Below, piece after piece: positions 22,548-34,986 of a stretch of DNA of 64,000 nt. The stretch lies in assembly GCA_034509735.1 (NCBI GenBank), contig JACGWO010000011.1, forward strand, positions 11,317,866-11,381,865, written 5' to 3'. Each line of letters opens with the position of its first letter. The first letter of the stretch is position 1. This DNA comes from Sesamum alatum. Taxonomy: Eukaryota > Streptophyta > Magnoliopsida > Lamiales > Pedaliaceae. A model generated the notes under the pieces. It was not told where the DNA came from and made no database searches. It saw only the letters and a list, made by a program, of their open reading frames with translations. Both the position numbers and the translations under genes were made by a program.

Positions 22548-22867
22548 CTTGAAGCCAAAAGTTTCTAGCTATGTGACAATAGTCTTTTGTCGGGTTTGCA
22601 TTCCAAATTCTATAGTGGTCTGAAGCGCCTTTTTTTGGAGTTATGTACATGAGTATATATGTGGCACACTCTCTTCGCCATGTGAACTCCAATTATAATA
22701 TTCTGGCATACCCTCTCCTATAAGTCCAAATTGACCTCGTCAGGTGTTTTCAACCTTTTAATTTTGCACTTCGAACACGAACACCTAATATTATCTCTGT
22801 TCATATGTTTAAGCTGACACTTAGCACATTCTATGAAAGTCTTAACACCATCCTCAAACTCCGCCAT
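22548..22867 (-). pseudogene. CACTA transposase-associated N-terminal domain
   Basis: From ATG at 22867 the minus strand reads MAEFEDGVKTFIECAKCQL, then NIRCSCSKCKIKR. This is the Cys-rich transposase-associated domain (PF13963) found at the N-terminus of CACTA proteins. A TAG breaks it after about 48 codons, then the YYNW-SHGEE region follows in another frame. It belongs with 19061-20597. Seven bases upstream of the ATG lies the edge of the rearranged copia element. Confidence 0.75.
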
Positions 22868-22873
22868 AAGACC

Positions 22874-23846
22874 TATTAGAATAGGTGCCAAAAAGCCAAT
22901 TGGATTGGCGGTTTTGGGTTCTATTTAGCAATCTTTATTAAAGTAATATTGACTCGATGAATATATTAAGTATTTATCCTTGCCAGTATGTGTTTGTTGT
23001 GCTTACTAATTACGTTAAACGGCGTTTTAACGTCACAAAAAATGCCCACAGACTAATTGTATAACCCATGTAGTTGGGTTGCGCATTGGATGGCAGCTAT
23101 GAAACCAACTTCTAAGGGTTGGTCTGAAACTATCCAAGTCGAGGACCTCGAGACAGGGCATCGAGGGTCCTATAGAGACTTGCACTAAGGATTGCATTCA
23201 TTGGATGAGTGTCGTGTTTCATCGGCGATAGACGTTGGACGTTTATGCAATATTAGTAGGTTAGTTGACAAGGGTGTCAGCTGACTGAACTGACTCACGG
23301 GAATCGTCATATGGAAGCCTTGGAGGCTTGGTCGGTATGACTGGAATTCCCAGCTCCGATAGTACGAGATTAGTCCTCGGACTTGAGGAATCATGGCAGT
23401 CACATACATATAAAAGTTGTATCTAGGTCTGGCAAGAGATGTCTGTATCTGGGATACGTTCATCATAAGCTTTATCCAGTGCAGTCAGAATATGTATTGA
23501 GGACGGTGGATTCCAAGATAGGATCCGTCACCTGTCAGTATATGACAGTCGAGTCTCCTATGCACTCTGAGACGGTTTAAGCTCTTTAAGTCTGTGGCCA
23601 CAGCGATTGGTCAAGTAGGAAATGGTTTCCCACGTCGATCAATAGAGCAGACGTGTCTCGAGTTATTGAGCATAGTTGTCTAGTCCAGGATGGGAACTGA
23701 CGCCCAATTCCATGCCCTAGACTTAGATCGGGAGATGGATGATGGAAGGACCGTACCCGTATGGAACTCGGGAGCCTAAACGTTCACGCCAACATTCACC
23801 TAGTCTCTAATGCCATGAACCGTTGCTAGACGGCCACCCATGGTGA
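22874..23846 (+). repeat. Inverted fragment of copia element 2 LTR
   Basis: Reverse complement of 25095-26068, about 973 bp. It begins TATTAGAATAGGTG, with the expected TG mutated to TA, and ends at GGCCACCCATGGTGA. One extra base (C) separates it from the full LTR. With 25095-26068 it could form a long hairpin with a 1.25-kb loop. Confidence 0.9.
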
Positions 23847-23847
23847 C

Positions 23848-26068
23848 TGTAAGAATCAGGTACGGCCCGGGAACGCAACGGAAGCGTAAAAATGTTAATT
23901 TAAAGCATAATATTAAACGGGTTCAAATGGGTGTTCCCTTTGAAGTTCCCAGGCGTTCGGTATATGTCAAAGCATAAATAAAAGGGTAGAAGAATGCTGG
24001 ACATGTGACTAAAAGGATATGAACAAAAATTACATGAAAATGTAAAGAAAACCTACCTTTTTGTTTACTACATGTATAACCGGTACGTGCGTTGTTTCCT
24101 TTCCATTTCTCCTTCCGTTCACTTGAGAATTCAACGTAGAACTCCTCTAATTTATCCACACCACACTATAGAATAGATCTCTAATCTATTGCTAGATAGA
24201 AATAGAGAAGTGAAGAAGAAACACTTCCAAAACAACACTATTGATTAGTGCTTTTGGAATGTTTTAGTTCAAACCTTTCCAAAAGGTATGAACACAAGAA
24301 GGAAAGATTTTCAGATCTTTTTGGAGAGTTTTTGAGGGAAAAATTCGTGCAAGCTAGTACCATACAAGTTATGTGAATGATTTTGTGTATGTAGAGTTGT
24401 TGAATTCAAAATTCAACTTCTCTTGTCAACTTCCAAAGTAACCTACATACACACACTATTATCTATATAATCATGCATCATTATAGCAAATAAAACCACC
24501 CACCAAACCATATAAAGGTTGGTCACATGTGTCTCACATGTGGATGATTTTAATTCTTCCTTCACTTGCTATAAATTGAATTTTTCCATGGACTAGGACT
24601 ACTAGTCTTGGACTTTTATTTAATCTAATTAAATTAAGTCCAAAAAAAGTCAATTGGGCATTAATTAATCCAATTAATCTCAATTCAATTGAAGCCCATA
24701 AGTTTATTTAATCCAATTAAATAAACATAAGTCCGAACTCTAAGATCCAATCAACTAATTAATCCAAACCCAATAAATTAATCCAATTAATTTAAAAGTT
24801 CTAAGTCCAAAAATCAACTAATCCAATTAATTAATTCTTGGACCATCCATCAAATGGATTTTCCAATAAATGATCCAATCCTTTATTTTTCTCCTTGAAT
24901 TAATTTAATCCAATTAAATTAATTCGCTTCTTCTAGAATTAATTCCAAATTAATTCTACCAATTTCATAGTGATTTGTGTGTGACTCTTTACGTTCACCC
25001 TCAGCTAGACTTGGGCTTGTGTCCAACACAATTGGTCAATTAAATCTAATTTAATTAACTACTTTCCAATTAACCATTAATCGGAAAACGCCCATCACCA
25101 TGGGTGGTCGTCTAGCAACGGTCCATGACACTAGAGAATAGGTGAATGTTGGCGTGAACGTTTAGGCTCCCGAGTTCCATACGAGTACGGTCCTTCCATC
25201 ATCCGTCTCCCGGTCTAAGTCTAGGGCATGGAATTGGGCGTCGGTTCCCATTCTGGACTAGAAAACTATGCTTAATAACTCGAGACACGTCTGCTCTATT
25301 GATTGACGTAGGAAACCATTTCCTACTTGACCAATCGTTGTGCCACAGACTTAAAGAGCTTAAACCGCCTCAGAGTGCATAGGAGACTCGACTGTCATAT
25401 ACTGACAGGTGACGGATCCTATCTTGGAATCCACCGTCCTCAATACATATTCCGACTGCATTGGATAAAACTTATGATGAACGTATCCCAGATACAGACA
25501 TCTCTTGTCAGACCCTAGATACAACCTTCATATGTATGTGACTGCCATGATTCCTCAAGTCCGAGGACTAATCTCGTACTATCGGAGCCGGGAATTCCAG
25601 TCATACCGACCAAGCCTCCAAGGCTTCCATATGACGATTCCCGCGAGTCAGTTCAGTCAGCTGACACCCTTGTCAACTAACCCACTAATATTGCATAGAC
25701 GTCCAACGTCTATTGCCGATGAAACACGGCATTCATCCAATGAATGCAATCCTTAGTGCAAGTCTCTATAGGACCCTCGATGCCCTGTCTCGAGGTCCTC
25801 GACTTGGAACGTTTCAAACCAACCCTCAGAAGTTGGTTTCATAGCTGCCATCCAATGCGCAGCCCAACTACATGGGTTATACAATTAGTCTGTGAGCATT
25901 TGTTGTGACGTTAAAATGCCGTTTAACGTAATTAGTAAGCATAACAAACACATACTGGCAAGGATGAATACTTAATATATTCATCGAGTTAATATTACTT
26001 TAATAAAGATTGCTAAATAGAACCCAAAACCGCTAATCCAATTGGTTTTCTGGTCACCTATTCTAACA
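23848..26068 (-). repeat. Copia element 2, full-length LTR (3' LTR)
   Basis: TGTAAGAATCAGG ... CTATTCTAACA, 2221 bp. Its first 1247 bp match 32893-34142 and its last 974 bp match 22874-23846 in inverse orientation. It shares TGTGTGACTCTTTA(G/C)GTTCACC and CTAGCAACGGTCCATG segments with the copia 1 LTR. Confidence 0.92.
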
Positions 26069-26080
26069 ATCTCCCACTTG
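26069..26080 (-). other. Copia element 2 polypurine tract
   Basis: Minus strand AAGTGGGAGATTG abuts the TG of the LTR, the same sequence and place as in copia element 1. Confidence 0.8.
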
Positions 26081-28330
26081 ACCTAAAGCCAATCACCCAT
26101 GTCGCTCAGACTTATCTGAGCATGAGTAATCTGCGATATCCGGCTCGGTCTCATGGGTCTACCTTATTTCTGCCAAGATGATGTGGTCCAATCGCACCTC
26201 TTCATACCATTGCTCCAAGCAGATGGTACTGTCTAAAAATTTTCCTGGATTCGTGATGAGATCTCGGTCCTATAGCTTGCGCTACAGCCATGTTGTTATC
26301 CTCCAAGGTAACTACTGGCTAGCCCGTGCTAGGCACTACACCCAACCATTGGATGTGGTTTTTCATCCAAACCACTCTCCGGAGCAACTTCTAAAGTTGC
26401 CATACATTCAACTTTCATGGTCCGTCGTGGTGTCCCGCTTGAAACCTTTCCAAGCCACCACCTTACCATTAAGCCTGAATATATGTTCATACTGAGACTG
26501 GATATTATTCACATGATCCTGGAAGCTAGTATCGCTATAGCCTTTCAGAATCAACTCTCCATAGAACTTGCATCAAGAACACTTCTTTAATCCTTATTCA
26601 GGTATTAAAGACTGTTCTCAACAACAGTCTACTGCCTTCTCGGTACACACCCGATTTCTGCCGTTACGCCCAAAGCATACACAACATCAAGTCCAATGCA
26701 CCAAACAACATACCCATGTTGCCTACGGCAAAGACGTAGAGGATGTCAAACATTTGAGCTTCCTCATCAGCCAACCCTGACTGAGTCTTGGACGGCTTAA
26801 CCCTATATATAGGAATCCAATTCCTTTCATGGAGAATTGCGTGAACAACATTCGTGTTTCAGTGTTTTCTAACATCTTAAATTCATTCCAAATGAATAAG
26901 ACGTTACACACTTAAACACTAGGAACACAACTAAACTCCCACTGACCCTCAAAGCTCGTTAGTGATCGAGTCATACCCCGCATGAACTCATCAATACGAA
27001 TATTCCAGTTACATAGAGTTTCAAACCTAGTTTGAATTCCATGTCGAATTACATGGCTCCAAGCCATTGATTCAATCCAATGTCCAACATTGCTTCTCCT
27101 CATGTCTTTTGGATTATCATCCAATTGATCGGACTGACCCAGAAACTTGTACCTCACAGGTATCTAGGATATTCTGGTCATCCTTAGGAGAACTGGAATA
27201 TAGTTAGTAGGAAAACTTGATTACAAATGATGTTTGCTATATCGTACTGAGGTGTCACTCTACTTGATTCCTCAAGGATCTACTCCTCACTCCGGTTATC
27301 CTCTGAAATCTTATTTCCCTTAGGACAACACATAAACCTGTGCCAACCTAGTTTGCCTCCCACTAGTCCCTTGACGTATGCAAGACCATCCTACATACTC
27401 AAGTACTTTATAGGATACAGGCTTGCCATGCCATATCCAATATGGTGTCTGGTCTACGATCTTTAGAAAGTGCCATGTTTTACAACTCGGTCACTGTCTT
27501 ATGAACACGCCCAGATGGGCCAAGGTAGTTCAGTGAAACACCGATCGAACCATGTCCAACAAGGTTTGATTTCTCCCTTATCAGAGACGTTGTTCAATTG
27601 TGGCGCTTCAGGGAGAATTCCACTGAGTGAGAATTCCATTCTCATTTAGATACATCAAGAGCTCCCACTAAATACACACCACTCGATCCAATCGAAGGTC
27701 AATTTTGCAACCAGTTTGGTTCCCACTTCAAATCTAATTCCCTGAGCCTTCCAAAGGCTAGTGAACCCTCTACTGGTCTTGTGTATTCAGTGACCCACAG
27801 ATGTCTGACTGGATCCAATCCAACAGACTACTAGCAAGCATACTTTGTCCTGCAAAGAGCTTCTTTGTCATCTTCCTGCTCAGGAAGGACTTGCAAGCTA
27901 GCAGGCTCAAATTGTCTATTTCTAGACTCCTTAAATCTACTAACCTCCTTATCCTATCTAGAGGAATGTGACCTAGCTTTGTATGCCAAATATGTGAGTT
28001 TATCTTGATTATCCATTTCATCATTTGTTTTGAGCATTCATAATCTAATTATGGGATAGTATTGAAACAATTATGCAAACAACCTAGCAGACAAGAATAA
28101 CCATTCTTTGTCAAATAAAAGAAACTTTCACTGATAAAAAATATATAATCCTTATTGTCCAACAATAGAAAAACACAATCTGATCATGCTAGGTTACATA
28201 ATTGTGAACTATCAACTCTATCCTAACATGGTCACTAATAGCTAAGCGTTACTAGTTCTATAGCTTCTATGGCAATAGCCCAGCCATTGCCTAACTTTAG
28301 AACATCTCCGTCTTAGCTTTCTACTCCTTT
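26081..28330 (-). pseudogene. Copia element 2 pol, heavily decayed
   Basis: Minus-strand fragments in several frames correspond to pol of copia element 1. The RNase H/reverse transcriptase end lies at 26100-27160. The pre-integrase region is at 27770-28024 (HTKLGHIPLDRIRRLVD ... KMTKKLFAGQS), and protease/integrase linker remnants sit near 28250-28330. No catalytic box is left in an open frame. It is older than copia element 1. Confidence 0.75.
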
Positions 28331-28363
28331 CCATCACCTGCAAACCATTTACAGATATGAGCT

Positions 28364-29280
28364 CTACAGCTGGTATCCAATACCCAAGAGTAGAATAGTA
28401 ATCATGTTAAAGCTCAAATCAAATGTACCTTGGTTTGAGAGGAGTTTAGGACACTCCCTCTTCCAATGCCCCTTTTCACGACAATATATGCAAACATCTT
28501 TTGCAATCCTTAACTGCCGAACCGCCTTCCTCTTTCCATTGCCCATGCCCAACATGGCAACAGGAGCGCTCTGTGCGCTTGCAGCGGCTGATTCTGTCTT
28601 ACCCTTCTTCCTCCTCCAGCGTCCGGCGCCTTTGCCTTTCGCTCTTGAGGTCGAAGCCTCCCCCACCAATACCGACGGTGCAACTTTTCAATCGTTGCCT
28701 CTTATTGGACCAATGTGTTCATCAACTCATGAAGGTCTTTTTCAAGCCCATTCATGTTATTGTTAACGATAAACGGGTCAAAATAGGGAGGAAGAGACTG
28801 AAGGATCACGTCGATATACGTTTCTTTTCCAAGATCAGCTCGGAGGTCTTTGAGCTTCTCCACTAGGGATAGCATCATCACTCCATGCTGGTGTATAGAC
28901 AACCCTTCTATCATCTTAGCTCCGAAAAATGCCTTCGTCGCACCATATCTAATATGCCGGTCCGGTACCGCATAAACGTCTTTCATGCGGAGCATTATCG
29001 AGCTGACATCATCCAGCCGATCATACTGTTTCTGGATCTCATTAGTCATGGATGCCAGTATGACGCTGCGGACCTTGCGGTTGTCCTTCTGCCATACATT
29101 GAACGTCAAACGCTCTTCTGACGAGGACCCCTCCGGCAAGATCCGAGGAAGAGGCTTATCCAGAACGTAAGCCTGGTTTTCGAAATTGAGGACAATCCTC
29201 ATATTTCGCAGCCAATCGTTATAGTTTGTTCCGTCAAATTTATTAGTCTCAAGAATTACAGCGAGTGGATTCTTAGACAT
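28364..29280 (-). pseudogene. Copia element 2 gag
   Basis: The first 192 codons from 29280 are open (MSKNPLAVILETNKF, NVWQKDNRKVRSVILAS). The frame then shifts near 28690. The second part has a Lys/Arg-rich linker and the zinc knuckle CIYCREKGHWKREC. It is homologous over its whole length to gag of copia element 1, and keeps Trp where that copy has a stop at 7615. Confidence 0.88.
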
Positions 29281-30327
29281 CTACATTCAAAATGTAAAGC
29301 AGAAATTTAGTAGATTATAATAATATTGAATTCAAGTTAAGACTTGGTCTTTAGTCATTAACCCCTCCCACTATTTCTTCAAAAAGCCCACCACTCTCAA
29401 GTGGGGTTTTCGGGAAACCATTTCCTAGTGGGCTTGGTGTCCACAAACGCAATTCTCCATGCCCCGCTTTTACGATTCACATGGGAAAGGCTTTGTGGGA
29501 GGTATCCAATACCATTCTCATCCAATGAGATCCCCAAGATATTTTGCCTCGCCTCTTCACATGATCCCAAGGACTCCAAGCGAATCATGTTACTTAGCGT
29601 TAGGCCCGACCCATCAACCAAATGAATATCTTAACTATCGCCCCCCACGACTCGTGAGACAGGAAAATAGGAGTATATTCCATTCGTTCACAACAACAAT
29701 GCAACTTTCTTCCATTCCAAACGTGCCACGACTCGTGAGACCACGAATGGGTGAAAGTAGCTTCCTCACTACATTGCTATGGATGGAAGGCTTGGAATAA
29801 TCAAACCATTTGATTTTAATTCCATTTTGGGCCTAATATTTACTTGGACCATCCAAGTGAGAGTTATAGTTTATTAAGACCGAGACCTCATTATTATTAG
29901 TATTTTGCATGCTCAAGTTTTAAACATTTAATGTAAATAGATGCATTCCAAACATATCATACATCAAAGCATTAAAACATTAAACACATGCAAAAGAAGC
30001 CTAACACGCCCCTGTAGGATGATCACAAGCCCGTTCCTAAGTGATCCACTGAGCCCGGAGTGGATCTATGGTCAATCTAGGGTAAGCCTACACTATTACA
30101 ATTTTTACATCCCATTATCATTCTAATGGGGCCTTATAAATCCTTCTTTGTTCTTCTTGGGCCTTCCTTCGTGGGCTCCGTCCAACGGACCTCTTTTGGG
30201 CCTTCATCTCCATGGAAGCTTACATTAATAAAATAGAGCCTCACAACCTAATCTACTCTCATTACAACTTAAAAGAAACCCCAATCATACGTCGGGGGTA
30301 GTACATTTAAAGAGAGGAAAAAAGCTT
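29281..30327 (-). other. Copia element 2 leader, part next to gag
   Basis: Non-coding. It aligns with the copia 1 leader, including the stem-loop at 30043-30066. It is interrupted by a Mutator-like insertion and resumes at 32159. Confidence 0.75.
30043..30066 (-). promoter_or_regulatory. Leader stem-loop, homologue of 8583-8606
   Basis: GATCCACT pairs with AGTGGATC, an 8-bp perfect stem identical to that in copia 1. The loop GAGCCCGG differs but still holds a self-complementary CCGG. Confidence 0.5.
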
Positions 30328-30336
30328 TATTATTCC
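30328..30336. repeat. 9-bp target duplication TATTATTCC, left
   Basis: Identical to 32150-32158 and flanks the insertion 30337-32149 exactly. Nine bases is the Mutator-like size. Confidence 0.92.
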
Positions 30337-32149
30337 GGCAAAATTATTTATTAAATGTAAAAAAAAATAAAAATTTCAAAATTGGTGGGCAAAGACGGGG
30401 TTACAAACCCCAACTTTACCCCGTCACTTTATATTTTTTATTTTATTTTTATTTTATTTTTTAAAATTAATTAAGTATTATTATTAATTAAATTTTAAAA
30501 CAATAATTAAATATAATTTATATAATTAATATTAATATTGATTAATTATTATTTTAAAATTTTAAATTATTATTTATAATATGTTAATTATTTTTTCTAA
30601 ATAAATATAATTAAATTTTTAATAATTAATAAATATATTTATTAATTAAATATGACCTATAATATTATATTGTGTAAAAAATAAAAAATATTATAAATTA
30701 GTGATGATTATAAATTATAATAGTGACCACCAGTCTCATATGTATGTCGTTTGTATTGGTGTCGAGGTCTTTTTTTTTCACCAATCGCGTCTGTTGGCTC
30801 ATATTTTTAAACTATGTTGATTAACAATTACGTTTATCAAATTTTTAAATAACGAAAAAGACCTCAACAACTAATTAAAAAAGTAAATAATATAGTTGTT
30901 AATCGTAGTTTAAAATAAATGACTAAATTGAGAGACATGACAAGCACTTTTCTGGCGAGAAATGTGAACTCCGGCGAAAAAAATGACTAAAATTACAAAA
31001 ATTAAAATGATACAGGACCATAATGCTATCCTAAAAAGTTAAAGGACGAAAATGTCAAATGACCTAAGTTACCCTAAACTATGTTGATTAACAACTACAT
31101 TTATCAAATTTTTGAAAAAACAAAAAGACCTTGACAACTAATTAAAAATTAGATAATATAGTTGTTAATTGTAGTTTAAAAAAATAAATTAGCCAACAGA
31201 ACCGATTTGGTGGAAAAAAAAAAAAAAGACCTCAACACCAATACAAACGACATACATATGAGACTGATGGTCACTGTTATAATTTATAATCATCACTAAT
31301 TTATAATATTTTTTATTTTTTACACAATTTAATAATATAGGTCATATTTAATTAATAAATATATTTATTAATTATTAAAAACTTAATTATATTTATTTAG
31401 AAAAAATAATTAACATATTATAAATACTAATTTAAAATTTTAAAAATAATAATTAATCAATATTAATATTAATTATGTAATTAAACTTAATTATTATTTT
31501 AAAATTTTAATTAATAATAATACTTAATTAATTTAAAAAAATTTAAAAAAAACATAAAAAATATATAAAGTGGGGTGTGTCAGGCAATTTACAATTTTTT
31601 TAAATTTATTTATTAAACAAAAAAAATATATAAAGTGGGCGATTGGTGAAAAAAAAAAGACCTCGACACCAATACAAACGACATACATATGAGACTGGTG
31701 GTCACTATTATAATTTATAATCATCACTAATTTATAATATTTTTTATTTTTTACACAATATAATATTATAGGTCATATTTAATTAATTAATATATTAATT
31801 AATTATTAAAAATTTAATTATATTTATTTAGAAAAAATAATTAACATATTATAAATAATAATTTAAAATTTTAAAATAATAATTAATCAATATTAATATT
31901 AATTATATAAATTATATTTAATTATTGTTTTAAAATTTAATTAATAATAATACTTAATTAATTTTAAAAAATAAAAAAAAATTAAAAAAATATATAAAGT
32001 GGGGTGTGTCAGGCAATTGCCTGACACACCCCAACAAAGTCTAAAGTTGGGGTTTGTAACCCCGTCTTTGTCCAATTTCAAAATTGGTGTCAAATGACAC
32101 CAATTTTGAAATTTTTATTTTTTTTTTACATTTAATAAATAATTTTGCC
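30337..32149. mobile_element. Mutator-like (MULE) foldback element, non-autonomous
   Basis: 1813 bp with GGCAAAATTATTTATTAAATG at one end and its complement at the other, flanked by a perfect 9-bp duplication. Inside, a long AT-rich arm (about 30337-30830) containing GACCACCAGTCTCATATGTATG is repeated in inverse orientation twice, at about 31200-31600 and 31640-32149. A short central unit (about 30810-31200) has its own inverted copies of CTATGTTGATTAACAA. There are no open frames of note. It lies in the leader of copia element 2. Confidence 0.88.
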
Positions 32150-32158
32150 TATTATTCC
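32150..32158. repeat. 9-bp target duplication TATTATTCC, right
   Basis: Right partner of 30328-30336. Confidence 0.92.
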
Positions 32159-32576
32159 AAGGCTAAAAATGAAAGAAGGAATAAAAAGGGCTAGTGATCA
32201 TCCTTATTGTTTATCAAATAAACAACAACAAAACACATTTATATGTAATATAAACATGTCAAGCATATAAATACATCCCATGCATTTATAAATAGATATG
32301 CAATATCTAAAACAATAAACATAATAAAATGCAGAAAATAACATATTAATAATACAATTAAAAATATGGATATCAACTATACATCCTATGTACAAACATT
32401 TTTTTTTTTTGTTTGGAAATCATTTCCAAAATAATCTAAGGCATAAAAAATAATTTTAGAAAAACCAAATTTAACTAAAATTAAAATATGCCAAAATTAA
32501 TAATTTCAGAAAACTAGCAGAAATCAGGAAAATCCAATTTTTCGGAAAAATGGCAAAAAAGGGCACAAAACAGTGC

Positions 32577-32640
32577 TGCCGGCCGGCCGTCCCAGACGGC
32601 CGTGCGCGCGGGCTGCTGCCCCTGCCGAGCGGCCGGCACC
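32577..32640. other. GC-rich patch in copia element 2 leader
   Basis: About 60 bp of GGCCGGC/CGCGCG-type sequence in a strongly AT-rich leader, in the position of the larger island of copia element 1. Confidence 0.65.
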
Positions 32641-32879
32641 GTTTTACACTTTTTCTCTTTTTTTTTTTAAATTTTTGCTAAAAAAATGAAACATAAACAT
32701 GCATTTACAGAAAATCCAATTCTAAAAAATGGATGGATATCCATAATTTCAAAAGCAAAATTAACACATATTACCATGCATTAAAGCCATAAATCATGCT
32801 TTCCAAAAGCAATTTAAACATGCTCTTAATGCTCAACACATAATAACATGTAAATTCTATAGCCACAACACCGAACCGG

Positions 32880-32891
32880 GCTCTAATACCA
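32880..32891 (-). other. Copia element 2 primer binding site, one mismatch
   Basis: Minus strand TGGTATTAGAGC against the initiator tRNA-Met match TGGTATCAGAGC, a single C-to-T change. It lies one base from the LTR. Confidence 0.88.
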
Positions 32892-32892
32892 C

Positions 32893-34142
32893 TGTAAGAA
32901 TCAGGTACGGGCCGGGAACGCAATGGAAGCGTAAAAACGTTAATTTAAAGCATAATATTAAACGGGTTCAAAGAGGTGTTCCCTTTGAAGTTCTCGGACG
33001 TTTGGTGTATGTCAAAGCATAAATAAAAGGGTAGAAGAATGCTGGACATGTGACTAAAAGGATATGAACAAAAATTACATGAAAATGTAAAGAAAACCTA
33101 CCTTTTTGTTTACTGCACGTATAACCGGTACGTGCATTGTTTCCTTTCCGTTTCTCCTTCCGTTCACTTGAGAATTCAACGTAGAACTCCTCTAATTTGT
33201 CCACACCACACTATAGAATAGATCTCTAATCTATTGCTAGATAGAAATAGAGAAGTGAAGAAGAAACACTTCCAAAACAACACTATTGATTAGTGTTTTT
33301 GGAATGTTTTAGTTCAAACCTTTCCAAAAGGTATGAACACAAGAAGGAGAGATATTCAGAGATTTTTGGAGAGTTTTTGAGGGAAAAATTCGTGCAAGCT
33401 AGTACCATACAAGTTATGTGAATAATTTTGTGTATGTAGAGTTGTTGAATTCAAAATTCAACTTCTCTTGTCAACTTCCAAGGTAACCTACATACACACC
33501 ATTATCTACATAACCATGCATCATTATAGCAAATAAAACCACCCACCAAACTATATAAAGGCTGGTCACATGTGCCTCACATGTGGAAGATTTTAATTCT
33601 TCCTTCACTTGCTATAAATTGAATTTTTCCATGGACTAGGACTACTAGTCTTGGACTTTTATTTAATCTAATTAAATTAAGTCCAAAAAAAGTCCATTGG
33701 ACATTAATTAATCCAATTAATCTCAATCCAATTGAAGCCCATAAGTTTATTTAATCCAATTAAATAAACATAAGTCCAAACTCTAATTAATTGATCCAAT
33801 CAATTAATTAATCCAAACCTGATAAATTAATCCAATTAATTTAAAGGTTCTAAGTCCAAAAATCAACTAATCCAATTAATTAATTCTTGGACCATCCATC
33901 AAATGGATTTCCCAATAAATGATCCAATCATTTATTTTTCTCCTTGAATTAATTTAATCCAATTAAATTAATTTGCTTCTTCTAGAATTAATTCCAAATT
34001 AATTCTACCAATTCCATAGTGATTTGTGTGTGACTCTTTAGGTTCACCCTCAGCTAGACTTGGGTTGTGTCCAACACAATTGGTCAATTAAATCTAATTT
34101 AATTAACTAATTTCCAATTAACCATTAATCGAAAAACGCCCA
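32893..34142 (-). repeat. Copia element 2, partial LTR next to the primer site
   Basis: TGTAAGAATCAGG to ACGCCCA, matching 23848-25094. It stops abruptly at the exact base where the inverted fragment at 22874-23846 takes over in LTR coordinates. Confidence 0.9.
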
Positions 34143-34154
34143 CGCACCCTAATC

Positions 34155-34407
34155 GGCTCCATTTGCACATCTAGTCCGTTTTTTGACAAATTTAGTCCTA
34201 AATATCTCACATTTGGTCATTTTTTGCAAATTTTGTCATGTGTTTTGATTCCCTTCACACTGAAGTAGATCTCATTTTTTGTCATGTAACTATAGGTCGC
34301 TAGGACCAAAATTGTTAACACATGACTAAATGTACCAAAAAAGGACCAAATGCGGAGATTTCAGGGCTAAATTCATTTAATAGAGGACTAAACATGTAAA
34401 TGGAGTA
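34155..34407. mobile_element. Small inverted-repeat element (MITE)
   Basis: The left arm CTCCATTTGCACATCTAGTCC... and the right arm ...GGACTAAACATGTAAATGGAG are reverse complements with moderate divergence over about 75 bp each. It adjoins the end of copia element 2. I did not find a clear target duplication. Confidence 0.65.
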
Positions 34408-34986
34408 GGTTACTTGACCAACTAATGACCTCTAGTTATAGGACCAAAAGTGTAATTTCTCCAAAAGAATAATATAAAACTACATAGTAGAATTTGAGAT
34501 GGAGCTGTGGCGTTAATCTGAAATCTAAGCAGGATTGTTTGTTAACACGGACCAGATATCTTGCCAAGGTTGGGATCGTTGAAGGAGGTGAATTCTGTAG
34601 GGGAGTCGCTTTGCTTTAGGTATGTTGCATTTGGGATTGTATGTTAGAATTCAATATATTCCACCTCTACGAGGCCTGTAGAGCAAATTGTGTATAAATT
34701 TGCATGTCCTGCACGAGATGATTCCTTGAAGAGGGATTATTTAGGATGTGAATTCCACAACGGCCGACATATTACTGGTTGTGCTATAATTTTTCAGGTG
34801 TATATCAATATTATTCGAGATGGTATGTCAAATCAAATTGTTTCACTTATGAACGAATACATTGCTATCAGCATCTAAGTGCAATCCTATTGCACCTATA
34901 ATGTGGAAATTCACGCGTTCATTAATGGTACCTTTCATCTGCCTTGTTCTTTAGCGACTCTGAGTAACACGAGTTCTTTTTTTCAG

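Larger units (their letters stand above)
22874..34142 (-). mobile_element. Copia element 2, old, internally rearranged
   Basis: Parts in order: inverted LTR fragment 22874-23846, full LTR 23848-26068, internal region 26069-32892 coded on the minus strand, and partial LTR 32893-34142. Gag, leader and LTR segments are clearly related to copia element 1. All coding parts are broken. The inverted fragment and the missing part of the right LTR are the same piece of the LTR and meet at the same base, as expected if one interval was inverted (see findings). A Mutator-like insertion occupies 30337-32149. Confidence 0.85.

Noticed and set aside
22874..23846. Independent third copia element in reverse orientation
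   Set aside because: Its end meets the truncated right LTR at the same LTR base with no gap, which one inversion of a single element explains more simply.
34690..34878. 62-codon open frame upstream of the GNAT exon as a GNAT exon
   Set aside because: I could not match it to the acetyltransferase fold, and the splice signals around it are ambiguous.
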